From Diphasiastrum complanatum (Eukaryota; Streptophyta; Lycopodiopsida; Lycopodiales; Lycopodiaceae), in contig CM055110.1 in the NCBI GenBank assembly GCA_029204225.1, positions 15,522,637-15,586,636 on the forward strand: a DNA stretch of 64,000 nt, given 5' to 3'. Under the pieces are notes generated by a model that saw only the letters and a list, made by a program, of their open reading frames with translations, did no database searches and was not told the origin of the DNA. The translations under genes were made by a program, and so were the position numbers. Positions 33,931 through 44,545 of this stretch are shown piece after piece. Position 1 is the first letter of the stretch, and every line of letters begins with the position of its first letter.

Positions 33931-34152
33931 CTTTTGGCAATGTCTTATAGTGATTTCTTTATGGAATATTTGGCTTGCCAGAAATATCAAGGAATTTGGA
34001 AATGATGATTTTTGCATCACCTCCGGCCTGCTTCTTTGTTAAGAGGCTACTAGATTAGTTGGTCTTTCAAACAATTGTCTCTTTCTATTATACTGTTGTA
34101 TAAAGTTCTTAATCTATAATTAACCCATTTGAGAAGAAAAAAAATAAAAAAA
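33900..34152 (+). pseudogene. LINE-like 3' end with A-rich tail
   Basis: The plus strand near 33930-34040 reads NHFWQCLIVISLWNIWLARN followed by KEFGNDD. W..I...W.IW.ARN..F is typical of the region after RT in plant LINE-derived sequences. The similarity ends in an A-rich tail at about 34131-34152 (GAAGAAAAAAAATAAAAAAA), as expected for a 5'-truncated LINE copy. RT itself is not present. Moderate to low confidence because the protein match is short. Confidence 0.35.
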
Positions 34153-34841
34153 TGGGGCTAACTTGTCACCTCCACTCTTAAAATATTATTTTAAATTTAA
34201 TAATAAAGGAACTCATTCCATGGCTCTCTTATTCAATGGGGTTGGCTTAGTTACTTAGCTTAGTGAACAACTCGGCATCAAAAGTTTCTTTGGTCCCAAG
34301 TTCAAGCCACCCTTGGAAAGCAAGGTGGCATTTTATGGCTCTCTTACCAAATCACAAATCAAAATTAATGTTATAAATAATAAAAATTGTTCATCAAATT
34401 CTTGTCCTTCGATTTTCAATATGAGTTAATAGAACATACTGTAGAGACCAAAATGAAGAAATTGCACTGGTTACTAGTAGAGACCATAATGAAGAAATTG
34501 CACTAATATAAAATGCACTTGTAGGGACCATCAATTGCACTAGTTATTGATATGAATCAAAATGAAGAACAATGCAAAGGTCTTTAAAATGTTATGGAAG
34601 GGACCACAATAAAATCTTTCAAGAGAATGTTCTTTATGGACAATGCATTTTGCATATTCTCATTGATCCACGTTTGCCCTAAAATGAGTTTGATGATGGG
34701 TAGTTGAAGGCAATTGAAAGTGGGGTTAAAGGTTAGACACGATGATTTTAAAGGGAGAACAAATGCTTTTAGAAACTATTGGAAAGAGAATAATTTTTTA
34801 GAGAGAGGCGAAAAGTATAAAGATCGTGAAGATTTAATGTA
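34153..34841. other. Unassigned AT-rich stretch
   Basis: No gene. Near 34440-34600 words such as GACCAAAATGAAGAAATTGC recur two to three times in degenerate form, suggesting a small local duplication. Confidence 0.45.
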
Positions 34842-35026
<185 letters not shown>

Positions 35027-35055
35027 GCGGCGGTGGCCCGGGGATGAGAGGAGTT

Positions 35056-35235
35056 GGGCACAAGGGAGTTTTTCATGCTAAAAATTTAGGGTTAAGGTTT
35101 AATTTTCATAGTTTTAAAATGAAAAATAACAATAGAGAGGGGGGGGGGGGGGGCTGAGCATGAGGAATTGAGAGCTTTTGCTAGAAATTTAGGGTTAAGG
35201 TTTAATTTTTAAGATTCTGAATGAAAAATATCAAT
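35056..35235. repeat. Tandem duplication of about 95 bp with telobox motifs and poly-G
   Basis: Two units (about 35056-35132 and 35155-35235) share AAATTTAGGGTTAAGGTTTA and AATGAAAAATA. Each carries the telobox-like TTTAGGGTT. They are separated by a run of 15 G at 35139-35153. Confidence 0.75.
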
Positions 35236-37144
35236 ATTACACAAGTGTAATGAATATCTCTTGCCTATTTTGCTCTTTTTTTAAGCATTTTAAAAAGCAA
35301 AAAAATCATGTGTTTTTTTGGCCCTGCCTTCAGACAGGGTCCTTTGTAATCATATCAACATTGACGTGCTTGTGCTTGAAATTAAATTTTAATTTTTTTT
35401 TTAAATTTACTTTTTTTAAATTAGGTTAATTTCTAAGCTTGCCACATAGTGAAAACATATTTAGGTAAAGGACGAAGCTCGTTTTAGGGAGAAATTCGAA
35501 TATCTGAAATATTTTAGTTTCGTAAATCCGCACTGGGTTCTTCTTTCCTGTACGCGTGGGTTTATGCATGGACGGTAGGGTTCTTGCGTGGCTTTTTGCG
35601 TGGATGGTTCTTGCTTGGCTTTCTTCGTGGATGGCAGGGTTTTTGATGGCCTGCACGCACACGCGTCTGTGAACTTCTTTGCTCTAATTTCATATGCTTG
35701 ACCGCGCCCAATTTTTGCTTTCACTTTCAATCCATTTTCAAGATCAATATCCGTGATTTCCAAGATCAATACCTGTGAGAAGCTCGATATCTGTAAAGAT
35801 TCAGGTACACATCAATATCCGTGAAGACTCAAATATAGAGGATTAACTTTGTATGTCAGAACAGGTGTGTGGTGTTTTGTTAAACTTTCTGTCCAAAAAA
35901 CTTTAGAAGATTGGAGAATTGTTGATGTGCCTACAAAATTAAAAGCTCTTTCCGTATGTTTGATGCATCTGTTAGCAGGGTAGTCACCATAGCTACCACA
36001 GGGCTTGCAGCCCACAAACTGGGTAGTGGAAGGCCAACGATCATCGCCATAGCTTGGATCATGGTCCTCCATCATGTGCTCATATTTCTCAACCAGGATT
36101 GCCCAGTAGCCATGCAGATAAAATAAATTCTCTAAGTAAACTTTCTCTTTCTAGACTGATCTTTGAGTCACGAGCAAATGAATGAGAGCTGATTGATTAT
36201 CTTCGTGAAACTCTGGCATTCCTACTAGAGATTTTGTTGGTAGCTTCCCAGCTTCTGTTTGGATGGATTCCTTTGGCCCCATCAGCGCCCATGCTTGCAG
36301 TAGATCCAGTGCACATCATGTTTGCAAAATATACAAACATGCTCAAAAAAAGGTGCATTAAAATGACATCGCTTTCTGCTTCGTGTGTATGCATCCAACT
36401 ACTCTAGAAAAAGCCTCTTGCTTGAATGGCGTTGTGATTGGGCCAAAAGGTATACAGGAAATTAAAATGAAAGGCGCATTAATACAAAAAATATTTAATT
36501 TGGCAAAGCCTTTGTCGGTGCTGCAAAATGAGGACCCTATTGCGACTCAGGCAACTTTGGCAAAATTTGAAGGTCGTGGTCAATTTTTGATCGATGAGCA
36601 TGGTTACGTACTTGAATATGAGAAACTATTTGAGTAGCTTTGTAAAAATAACATCACGTTATATATTTGAACTTGCGTTCCATTTTCAAAAGCAGTACAT
36701 ATACATATACTTGTACTTTCGATTTTCATAATTCGTAACTATGTTAAATCACTTGTGTAGAAAAAAACCATGTTTTTCTTTTAAACACTACATTTAATAT
36801 ATATTTCAGAATTGTATTTCTAGTTGTTTATTTATTAGGTTCAGTTTCGAAATTGTTAATTTAGATTGGCATGTAATTTTTATGGTTGCACTTATTTATC
36901 GTACTCTAATATTTTTAACATTGTAACTTAGCTTCCCGTAATTTCTAAATGTTACTGTAACTAATTAAATGTACATAGTTTTGAAACTTTGCATTTCTTT
37001 AAGTTGTATGTGCTTTTTATAAGGCTGTAATTCTATTGTATTGATTTGAATGAATTCCATGAATGGTAGTATTGTATTTGGGTATTTCTAACATAACAGT
37101 ATTTTTATGATATAAAAACATACACGTGCGCATGCACATACACC
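35236..37144. other. Unassigned region with weak coding potential
   Basis: Minus-strand frames at 36075-35812 (DHDPSYGDDRWPSTTQFVGC) and 36394-36197, and a plus-strand frame at 36383-36637 ending in GQFLIDEHGYVLEYEKLF, look compositionally protein-like but match nothing I recognise. 36640-37120 is AT-rich noncoding. Confidence 0.4.
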
Positions 37145-37165
37145 CATGCACGCACGTGCGCGCGT

Positions 37166-37196
<31 letters not shown>

Positions 37197-37197
37197 T
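37145..37197. repeat. Alternating purine-pyrimidine tract (CG/CA), potential Z-DNA
   Basis: 53 bases alternate pyrimidine and purine without exception: CATGCACGCACGTGCG, then CGCGTGCG, then a CA run. The CpG-rich left half is the strongest Z-forming part. Confidence 0.9.
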
Positions 37198-37316
37198 TAT
37201 ACAAATTCCATATGATATAGGTGTTATATATTTAAATAGCAGAATATATGTCTCTTTGAATTTTATAAAAAAAACTATTCTGACATTGTTACAAAACTTA
37301 TCTCTTATAAATTGAT

Positions 37317-38960
37317 TTGTGTGGTGGTTGCAGATACTCTTGGAATTCTAGTTGTTGTTTTGAGAAAAAACCTAAATCTTGTGAATTGTACACGTACAAA
37401 CCTTTTTCATTCTCAGCCCAAATCGACATGTCACACGTGCGCATCTCTTCCAAAACTATCATTAATTCCGAGAATAAGTTGCTACTTGAAATTAGCATTC
37501 CGAAAGCTATCCCTGGTCAGTTCCCTCATTTGCTATTACTACCTCATCATGATTACATTGTATGTTTTCATGATCCACAATTCCATATCCAATTGCGTGA
37601 ATCCTATCTTTATCGTGTATATGCACACTATTGTCAAACAATGACATGTATCAATTAATTCATCTAATATCAAAGTGCCAGTATGAACTTGCCAAAGCCG
37701 GCCATGGTCACAGTACAACTAACGAAAAAAATCAGTGCAATCAAATTACGAGAAACAAATACACAACTAGAAGTTAGTGAACATTTTTTTTGTGACCTAT
37801 TTCGAATCCCATACAATACTCGGAACGTGTACGATTTTCCCGTACTAACCCCCCATGCATGTTTTCGTATTATAAACAAAAACTTACCATTCGACCTAAA
37901 CCAAAACCTGTTGATTTCACAAATAAAAAACCATCAGTTCCAAGCATTATGCTATTTCATATGTGAGAAAGTTTTGTGCTCCTCTAATAATGTATTACCC
38001 ATGCTCTGGACTAGTATTGCAATTTGTATTTTCCAAGGTTACCACCCAACAACTGAATCTATTGCAATAAATCGGGCCTCCTTCATAGCTCGCACATGCA
38101 TTACAGATTTATTGACTGTTTCACATAAACGTTTACAATAGAGCATATACTCTATATCTGATTCAGCTCCTCTATACCTAAAAACGAGCAAGTACTTATT
38201 GGATTTAATTGCATTTCAGGTTGGTGCCTTTACACCTACACCTTCTATTTCCCTGCCTTGCAATATATTTGAGAATACCATAATTCCAACATCCGATGTG
38301 TGTGACACCCAAGCTATTCAGGCTACCTTGTGCATTGCAGTTCCATATAACAAACGTAAATTGCCAAAGCAATTGCGGCCCCAAAAATGTCCCAAAGCTG
38401 AAATTCAAAATAAGCATGTCACACACGATCATAAATTTTGCCAGGCGGAACTAGAACAGGCCCATGTAACGGAATCTGAAAACAAATTGCAATATATGAA
38501 TCAGAATCTAGAACTGACAAAGGAAGCACACATTACAAAACTTGAAAATGTGCGCAACAAACATGTACATGCTATGCATGAAATAACGATTCTAAAGGAA
38601 TGCATTGTAGACCTTGAAAAAGAACTATCATTTACAAGCACAAATATCAAGAACAACCGATGTGCACTTCGAGTTCCTTCCGTGTATATTCCACCAATAA
38701 AGGAGCCATCTACATGTTTGCAATTACAAAAACGTCATCAAACACTACCTGCTCAATTTGCTTTTGACTGGCCTCTAATCCCTGGCGAATTCCAGACCTT
38801 TAGACAAGCACATACGAGTCTTTCAACTTTTATCAATCAATTCGCACACTCGAATGATTCATGCACACGCCTCGTTGGGTACTATGCAAGTTACCTGCTC
38901 AAATGGATGGCAATCAAACTCCCAAAAGGAAGTCATCCAAGGGGACTGGTTCAATCCTAA
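37317..38960 (+). pseudogene. Unrecognised long coding frame with coiled coil, upstream of Helitron-like ORF
   Basis: One reading frame runs from 37317 to 38960 with only three stops (TAA 37656, TAA 37665, TAG 38139). The last part (38199-38960) is 253 residues; about residues 80-155 are a heptad-like, charged stretch (AELEQAHVTESENKLQYMNQ onward) predicted as coiled coil by eye, followed by a distinct C-terminal part containing FAFDWPLIPGEFQTFRQAH. A frameshift near 38930 would add 50 residues ending FYDVNGNHFE. Composition is A/T-rich with Asn, Ile, His and Thr abundant, like 40643-42460. It may be the upstream part of the same element, but no domain is recognised. Confidence 0.45.
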
Positions 38961-39117
38961 TTTGTCGTTACCAGAAAATAGTGATGTTCATTTGTACATA
39001 AAAGTCCGAGACTCTTGTCTCAGGGATCACATCGTGCTTGCAAAAATGATAAAGTTTAGTTTTCTAGAGGGCTTCCATACATGTTTTTATGATGTGAATG
39101 GTAATCATTTTGAATGA

Positions 39118-40642
39118 ATTCTATTATGTAATTGTGTATTAGCGAATACTTGTAATTTAAAATAGATGAACCATGACATACATACCATTTTGTATATTAT
39201 TCTTTTTTGTAAATGTTGAATTTATACATTTTGATATATTTTTTCTTGTATAGTTAATTGACATTCTTGCATTACAAACAACATCATACTTGTAAAACCA
39301 CGAACGTGTACTTTCTTGAAACATTTCAATATAGTTTTCAGAGTTATAAATGACATTCAATTTCAAAAGATTTTTTATTGTACTCGTATATTGGTAGACC
39401 TTTTCAACTTCAAAATCTGCAAAACAATAAATAAATTCAATTCCATAGAAAATTCCCAAATGCACTTTCCTGATGTAGATGGCATTCATTTTGAACAAGT
39501 TGTGCTATACGAACATCATAATTTTTTCAGATGCACTTTCCTGATGTAGATGGCATTCATTTTGAACGAGTTGTGCTCTACGAACATCATTATTTTTTCT
39601 ATAAACATTCCATTTATACTTTCATATATATTTTTGTATATAAAAAATTACTATTCTCGTACTTTACCATGAGCTGATTTCTCAAAACTGCATTAGTACA
39701 CCTACAATGCATTACAGTAACGTTGTTGACATAACGATACAAATTCTGTATGGATTATAAAAAATACATGCAAACCGTTTTCTAGCATGATGTTTTCCAA
39801 GTTTTATTTATGCAATAATACATTTGTTGTTAAGAAATCCATTACTAGTACATGATTTATTTTCCACAAATCATTAACATAGCTTCAAACAAAGAAATGT
39901 CCTCGTCATAGTATCATACTTCGATTGCCTACTTTTACGACATTAATTTTTGCATGTTACTGTTAGCTTCAATCTCTTGATTTACCTCAATAATGACTTG
40001 AACTAGAAAATTACAAACACAATAACACATGAACTTTGGTTAATACTTTGTTATGTCGTTTCACATATTTGAATCTATTTTAATGTAATAGTTAAATTGC
40101 TTAAAAAAAAAAATTGTTGCAATATGTGTGTGTGTGTGTGTGTAAAAAACCTAACAACCATACATAATTCATCCATGCTTTTTCATAGTTTAAACTAATA
40201 GCATAATGTGTTGTTTTCATGTAATAATAAATAAATTAGAAATCTACAGACATGTAATTAAATTTTGTAGTTGTGTTTATAGTCTACAACCATTATGATC
40301 CTAGCAACTTGGAAAAGCAAACATTGAAGTACAATAATTCTATTTACGAGATAAAATTTATAAATAAATGAAGTCTACTTTTAAGATTTTCAGTTAGCTT
40401 TATAACATAATAGCAGTATTTCATAAATGCCCAAAAAAAACTTGAAGACTTTATGTTGTCAGGTGTTGTACTTCTTTATAATTATCATACATATTTGTTT
40501 GTCTTACAGATATTAAGTTACAAATATGTACGTACAAACCAATTCGAAAGACATACATTATGTCCATATTTTCATTCTATTTTACACTGATTTTGGAAGT
40601 CATAAAATAGTGATCCGAACTTGTAGTTCCTAAGTTCCATTC
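39118..40642. other. AT-rich noncoding stretch with a 71-bp tandem duplication
   Basis: 39460-39530 and 39531-39600 are near-identical copies (ATGCACTTTCCTGATGTAGA, GGCATTCATTTTGAAC). Both echo the coding end at about 39080-39115 (GATGTGAATGGTAATCATTTTGAA). A short GT run is at 40126-40142. Nothing else is supported; it could be a large intron. Confidence 0.55.
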
Positions 40643-42460
40643 ATGTCGATTTGCAGGTGTTGTTGTTGGTATCCCCATACACCTGTTTCTAAATTTTCAA
40701 TCTTCTTGCTTTTCAACATGGATGTTAAATCAATGATAAACTTAAATACACAATCCGAATTTATAAAACATTTTCCTGAAAACACAGATATTTTTGTAGT
40801 ATTTGCATTTCTTACTAATTTGCAAAAGCAACCACATGAATTAAGACAACTTATTATAGAACTTTTTACAAATTCCATAAATACGGCTGATACGGAGCAG
40901 CTTGGTGGGAAAACAATTTCTTTTCAAATAAAACTTTTACAACACTGCATTGAAATATTCTCAATAGAAATATGTATTTTGATAACATACGAAATATAAC
41001 TCCGACATGTATATATTCTGATACATTTTGTCTATTTTGGTTAGGAAAACTATTAAAATACGAAATCTGTATACGACAATATAATCTGACATCTCATAAC
41101 ATTACTAATTATTCTATATGCATAAATGAAAACCATCTACGCATAACTACATTATTTGTCCTTACAGATCCACCACAAATTTATCCTTGCAAAACAAACG
41201 AATGCATGTTATTTCATAGTCCACAAAATCACACTTCTGCATACAATTGGACAACGAACATGTTACACAATTTAGAAAGTTTCAAAATACAACACCCAAA
41301 CTCATCTGCTCGACATATGACAACTATTTTCAAATCACAATACCCACATATTTTTTGTACAATTATCTACCATATTTATAAATTTAAAAAGGTCCATGTC
41401 CCACAAGCTTTTGCTATTCCCGAACTTAACGCTCTTACTAAAGCTTCTCATAACCAAATCTCACGTGAAAAATTGGTGAACCGCCACTTTTCGACAAGAA
41501 CCAGAATTGGTTCTTTGCATCAGATACTTACTGACTCACCTATTGCCTCACAATAGACTATCATTACAAAATTTAGAGCCCTATATAGAGACATGTCCTG
41601 CACATATACAAGTATTAAAAATCGAATTACAAGATTCAAAAGAACTTCTTGTTCTTATAATAGTAATATGCATAGAGAAGATATTACAATTACAAATTTC
41701 TATGATCGTATAAATGATACTCCGATATATACATGTACTAGTTGTGAATCAAATCACTTTAATTTCCAAACTCGAATATTAAACACGGAAGAACAAACTT
41801 ATATTGCAGGTCTTAAACATATACCATTATAGATACAAAAATTACTATCAAAATACATATGTATACAATGTCGTAAAAGCATATATGCAAATAAAATGCC
41901 AAAACTTATTTGCCCAGACCATGTATCAAATAACTCAGAATTGCCATCAGTTGCAGAATTAAATGAACTAGAAGAACATTTGGTTGCACCTAGAATTGCG
42001 TTCATGCAAATCCGTGATTTAACCTACAAAGGGCAATTAGGTGTAAAAGGTAGCATTGTAAATGTAATTGCAAACCTTGACAAAATACAAAATATACTTC
42101 CACATTTCATAGATGACAATGCATCCCTTATTGTGGCTCTTAAAAAAAACTAGAATACAAATCAAATTACATGATTGGAAAAGTCAGACCTTTAAAACTA
42201 ATGAATGCAATACTTGATCTACAACATACACCACTATATTCTACAATAAATGTACACATAAATCCAATGTGGATATCGCATTACCAAAATACCATTGCCA
42301 CTCCAAATTCTGAAACAATTCCACCTCTATCAACACCAGAAAATACAATGAACACGGCTGATGAACCAATTCTTGATGACACGGCCATACACCCATTCCA
42401 TCATACCAAACATATTATTGATTACGAAACTATGTACAAAGTAATTGCACCTTGTGAAGG
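40643..42460 (+). pseudogene. Helitron-like Rep/helicase, N-terminal DUF6570-type region (interrupted)
   Basis: Helitrons encode a Rep/helicase for rolling-circle transposition. 40972-42153 is one frame with two TAG stops (41554, 41830). It contains CTSCESNHFNFQ (41729-41766), YICIQCRKSIYANKMPKL, ELNELEEHLVAPRIAFMQIR (41960-42019), and GVKGSIVNVIANL; an indel in an A8 run near 42145 moves the frame to YMIGKVRPLKLMNAIL. This order (Cys-rich part, LE+LIAPRI.FM.IR, KG.VVNV, VRP.K) is that of the DUF6570 region upstream of Helitron_like_N in many RepHel proteins. The sequence stops at VIAPCEG, where RepHels read APGEG, because Gypsy-B is inserted at 42461. The Rep HUH and helicase motifs are not in the window. 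40643-40999 is another frame, perhaps a preceding exon. Confidence 0.65.
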
Positions 42461-43244
42461 TGTTGAGGGTATTCCCAACAAAGTGTAAATAAATAAAATC
42501 CTCCAATAACATGTGTTGCGAGGGCATGGCATACTACGTGTATAAGCCCATGGCCCAATGAGCACGCAATTGAAGTTGTAAATAAAATAAACTTGACTTG
42601 GGCCTTGTAATTAAAATGAAACTAGAGGCCCAATGTCATTTTTAAACTTAGAGATCACTTTTTAGAGTTGGGTCCAAATTGGGACTCACATGAATCTTGT
42701 GATTTCTAATGTACTTTTTGTGGATCCTTGGATCAAGTTGGGTCCAAGATGAATGGATAGGATCATTGTGAAGATTAGCCAATAAGATTGAGGGGCAAGG
42801 GCCTTCCCCATTTTATAAAAAGGCACCATTTGTGCACTAATTCCATGCTTAATGAGAAGGAGGAAACTCTACCATTTTTGGAAGAGAAGCATCCTCATTT
42901 GCTATTCACTACTTGCTATTGCTCTTGATTGTGTTTTCTATTGCTTTCTATTTCCATGTTTATTGTTTGTCATAGTGAATGTTTTTCCATTAGCAAGCAT
43001 AAGGAGCATTTGAGCCAACCTCCACCCTCATTCTCTATCTCTCTCTTTCTCTTCAATCAAAACTATGATGAATGTTAGTGTAGAGGAGTAGAGTTAAAGA
43101 GGAGTAGTATAGTGGTGAGTAGAGTTAAGGTGAGAAAGTAGGAAATTAACTAAAAGTAGCATCTATGCATAGTTAGGCTCCTATCCAGTGATCTAACTTT
43201 GTTGACAGGCGAAAGGGCTATACTACGAGAGATCTTCGACCCCA
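42461..43244 (+). repeat. Gypsy-B 5' LTR (about 784 bp)
   Basis: Starts TGTTGAGGGTATTCCCAACA, which can fold on itself (TGTTG.GG/CCCAACA in the 3' copy). Candidate TATA box in TTTTATAAAAAGG near 42813. The end is inferred from the primer site and may shift a few bases. Confidence 0.8.
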
Positions 43245-43247
43245 TAG

Positions 43248-43266
43248 TGGCGCCAATGTCGGGGAT
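43248..43266 (+). promoter_or_regulatory. Gypsy-B primer-binding site, Athila/Tat-type
   Basis: TGGCGCCAATGTCGGGGAT resembles the TGGCGCCGTTGCCGGGGA primer site of Athila-like elements, which is attributed to tRNA-Asp. Supports a non-chromovirus affiliation. Confidence 0.7.
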
Positions 43267-44545
43267 AGGTTTCCACTAACTAGTTTAGTTGCATTTTAGC
43301 TATTTTCTTGCTTTTTAGAGTAGTTTAGGTAGATTTTTGGGAGTTTAGAGTTAGTTTTCTATATTTTTTTGTGTTTGGACTATTCACAGCCAGCGGAGGA
43401 GGTGTGAGAGGGTAGAGGAGGCCCTGAACAACCTCTAAGGGCTTGAAACCCAAACCAATCATCCAAAAAACTCAAAAAACACACCAATCTGTATTTTGGA
43501 GGAAAAAAGAGCCAAAAAAACTCGCAGATTTTTATATCTCCAGAATCAGTGGGAATTAACCCTTGCATGACTAGCAGCAGCTCCAGGTATACTGTCCCAG
43601 ACCTACATAGAAACCTGCAAGAGTTAGTTCCAAGCAAATTGTAAAAATCAAAGAAAAATCATAAAAAATTCAAAAAACCCTTGAAAATAAAAAAAATAAT
43701 TCAAATTTTTTTAAGAACTCTCGTAGAGCCCTTTGAAGTTCCATCTCAGTGAGACCAAAACACAGAGAAGCTTGCAAGAGTTAGTTTGATGTATAAGTGC
43801 CTGTGCGAGAGTTCCCAATGAAAAAAAGACGGGAAAATACCAGTGAACCCTCGCAGACAGTGAAATTTTCAGTTCCAGTGGTCAAGAACTCTCATAGAGG
43901 ATTCCATCTCAGTGAGACCAGGACACAAAAGATCTTGCGAGAGTTAGTTTGCTTTCAGTGAGCAAAAAATTGGACTTAAGTGCTAAAAAGTCACTAAAAA
44001 ATGAAGATCTAGCAAATCCTTCTAGTAAGAACTCTTGCAGACCCTCTCAATTGATTTAGAATGTTAAATTACATCTGTGATGAAGCTTGCAAGAGTTAAT
44101 ATGAAGATTTGGTGAAGATCAAACACAAAAAGTGATTTTGAACCCTCGCAGACAGTGAAATTTTCACTTCTTGCAAGAGTTAACTCTCACAGAGAATTCT
44201 ATAGTGAGATTTGACCCAGATCCAGCTACTATGAAGCTTGCGAGAGTTAATTCCAAGAAATCTGGAAGATATCAAATTTTTTACTTGCAAAAATAGCTAA
44301 AGACCCCTCGCAAAAGCCAACCCTCGCAAAAGATAACCCTCGCAGACCAGATCCAGCTACTGTCAAAATCTCAGGTCAATCAGTGCAAGGAGTAAAAAGC
44401 TATCAAGGAAAAACTACTGTAAAAGGCCTAAAATTTATTCCGGCCAATCAGATCGATCATATCCTTGAAGATTTAGACTGCATCCTACTGTATAAGCAAG
44501 ATCCAATCACTTTGGGACCCACCATCAGATGAATGTGAGATCAGG
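43267..44545 (+). repeat. Gypsy-B leader with dispersed CTCGCA/CTTGCAAGAG motifs
   Basis: At least ten copies of CTTGCRAGAGTTA or its partner AACYCTCGCAGA (for example near 43610, 43715, 43768, 43850, 43935, 44085, 44145, 44167, 44235, 44305-44345). The two word types are partly complementary, so the RNA could form many alternative stems. No protein is supported before about 44550. Confidence 0.7.

Noticed and set aside
42461-43020. Continuation of the Helitron-like ORF to 42488
   Set aside because: The last nine codons are LTR sequence, identical to the start of the 3' LTR at 59779.
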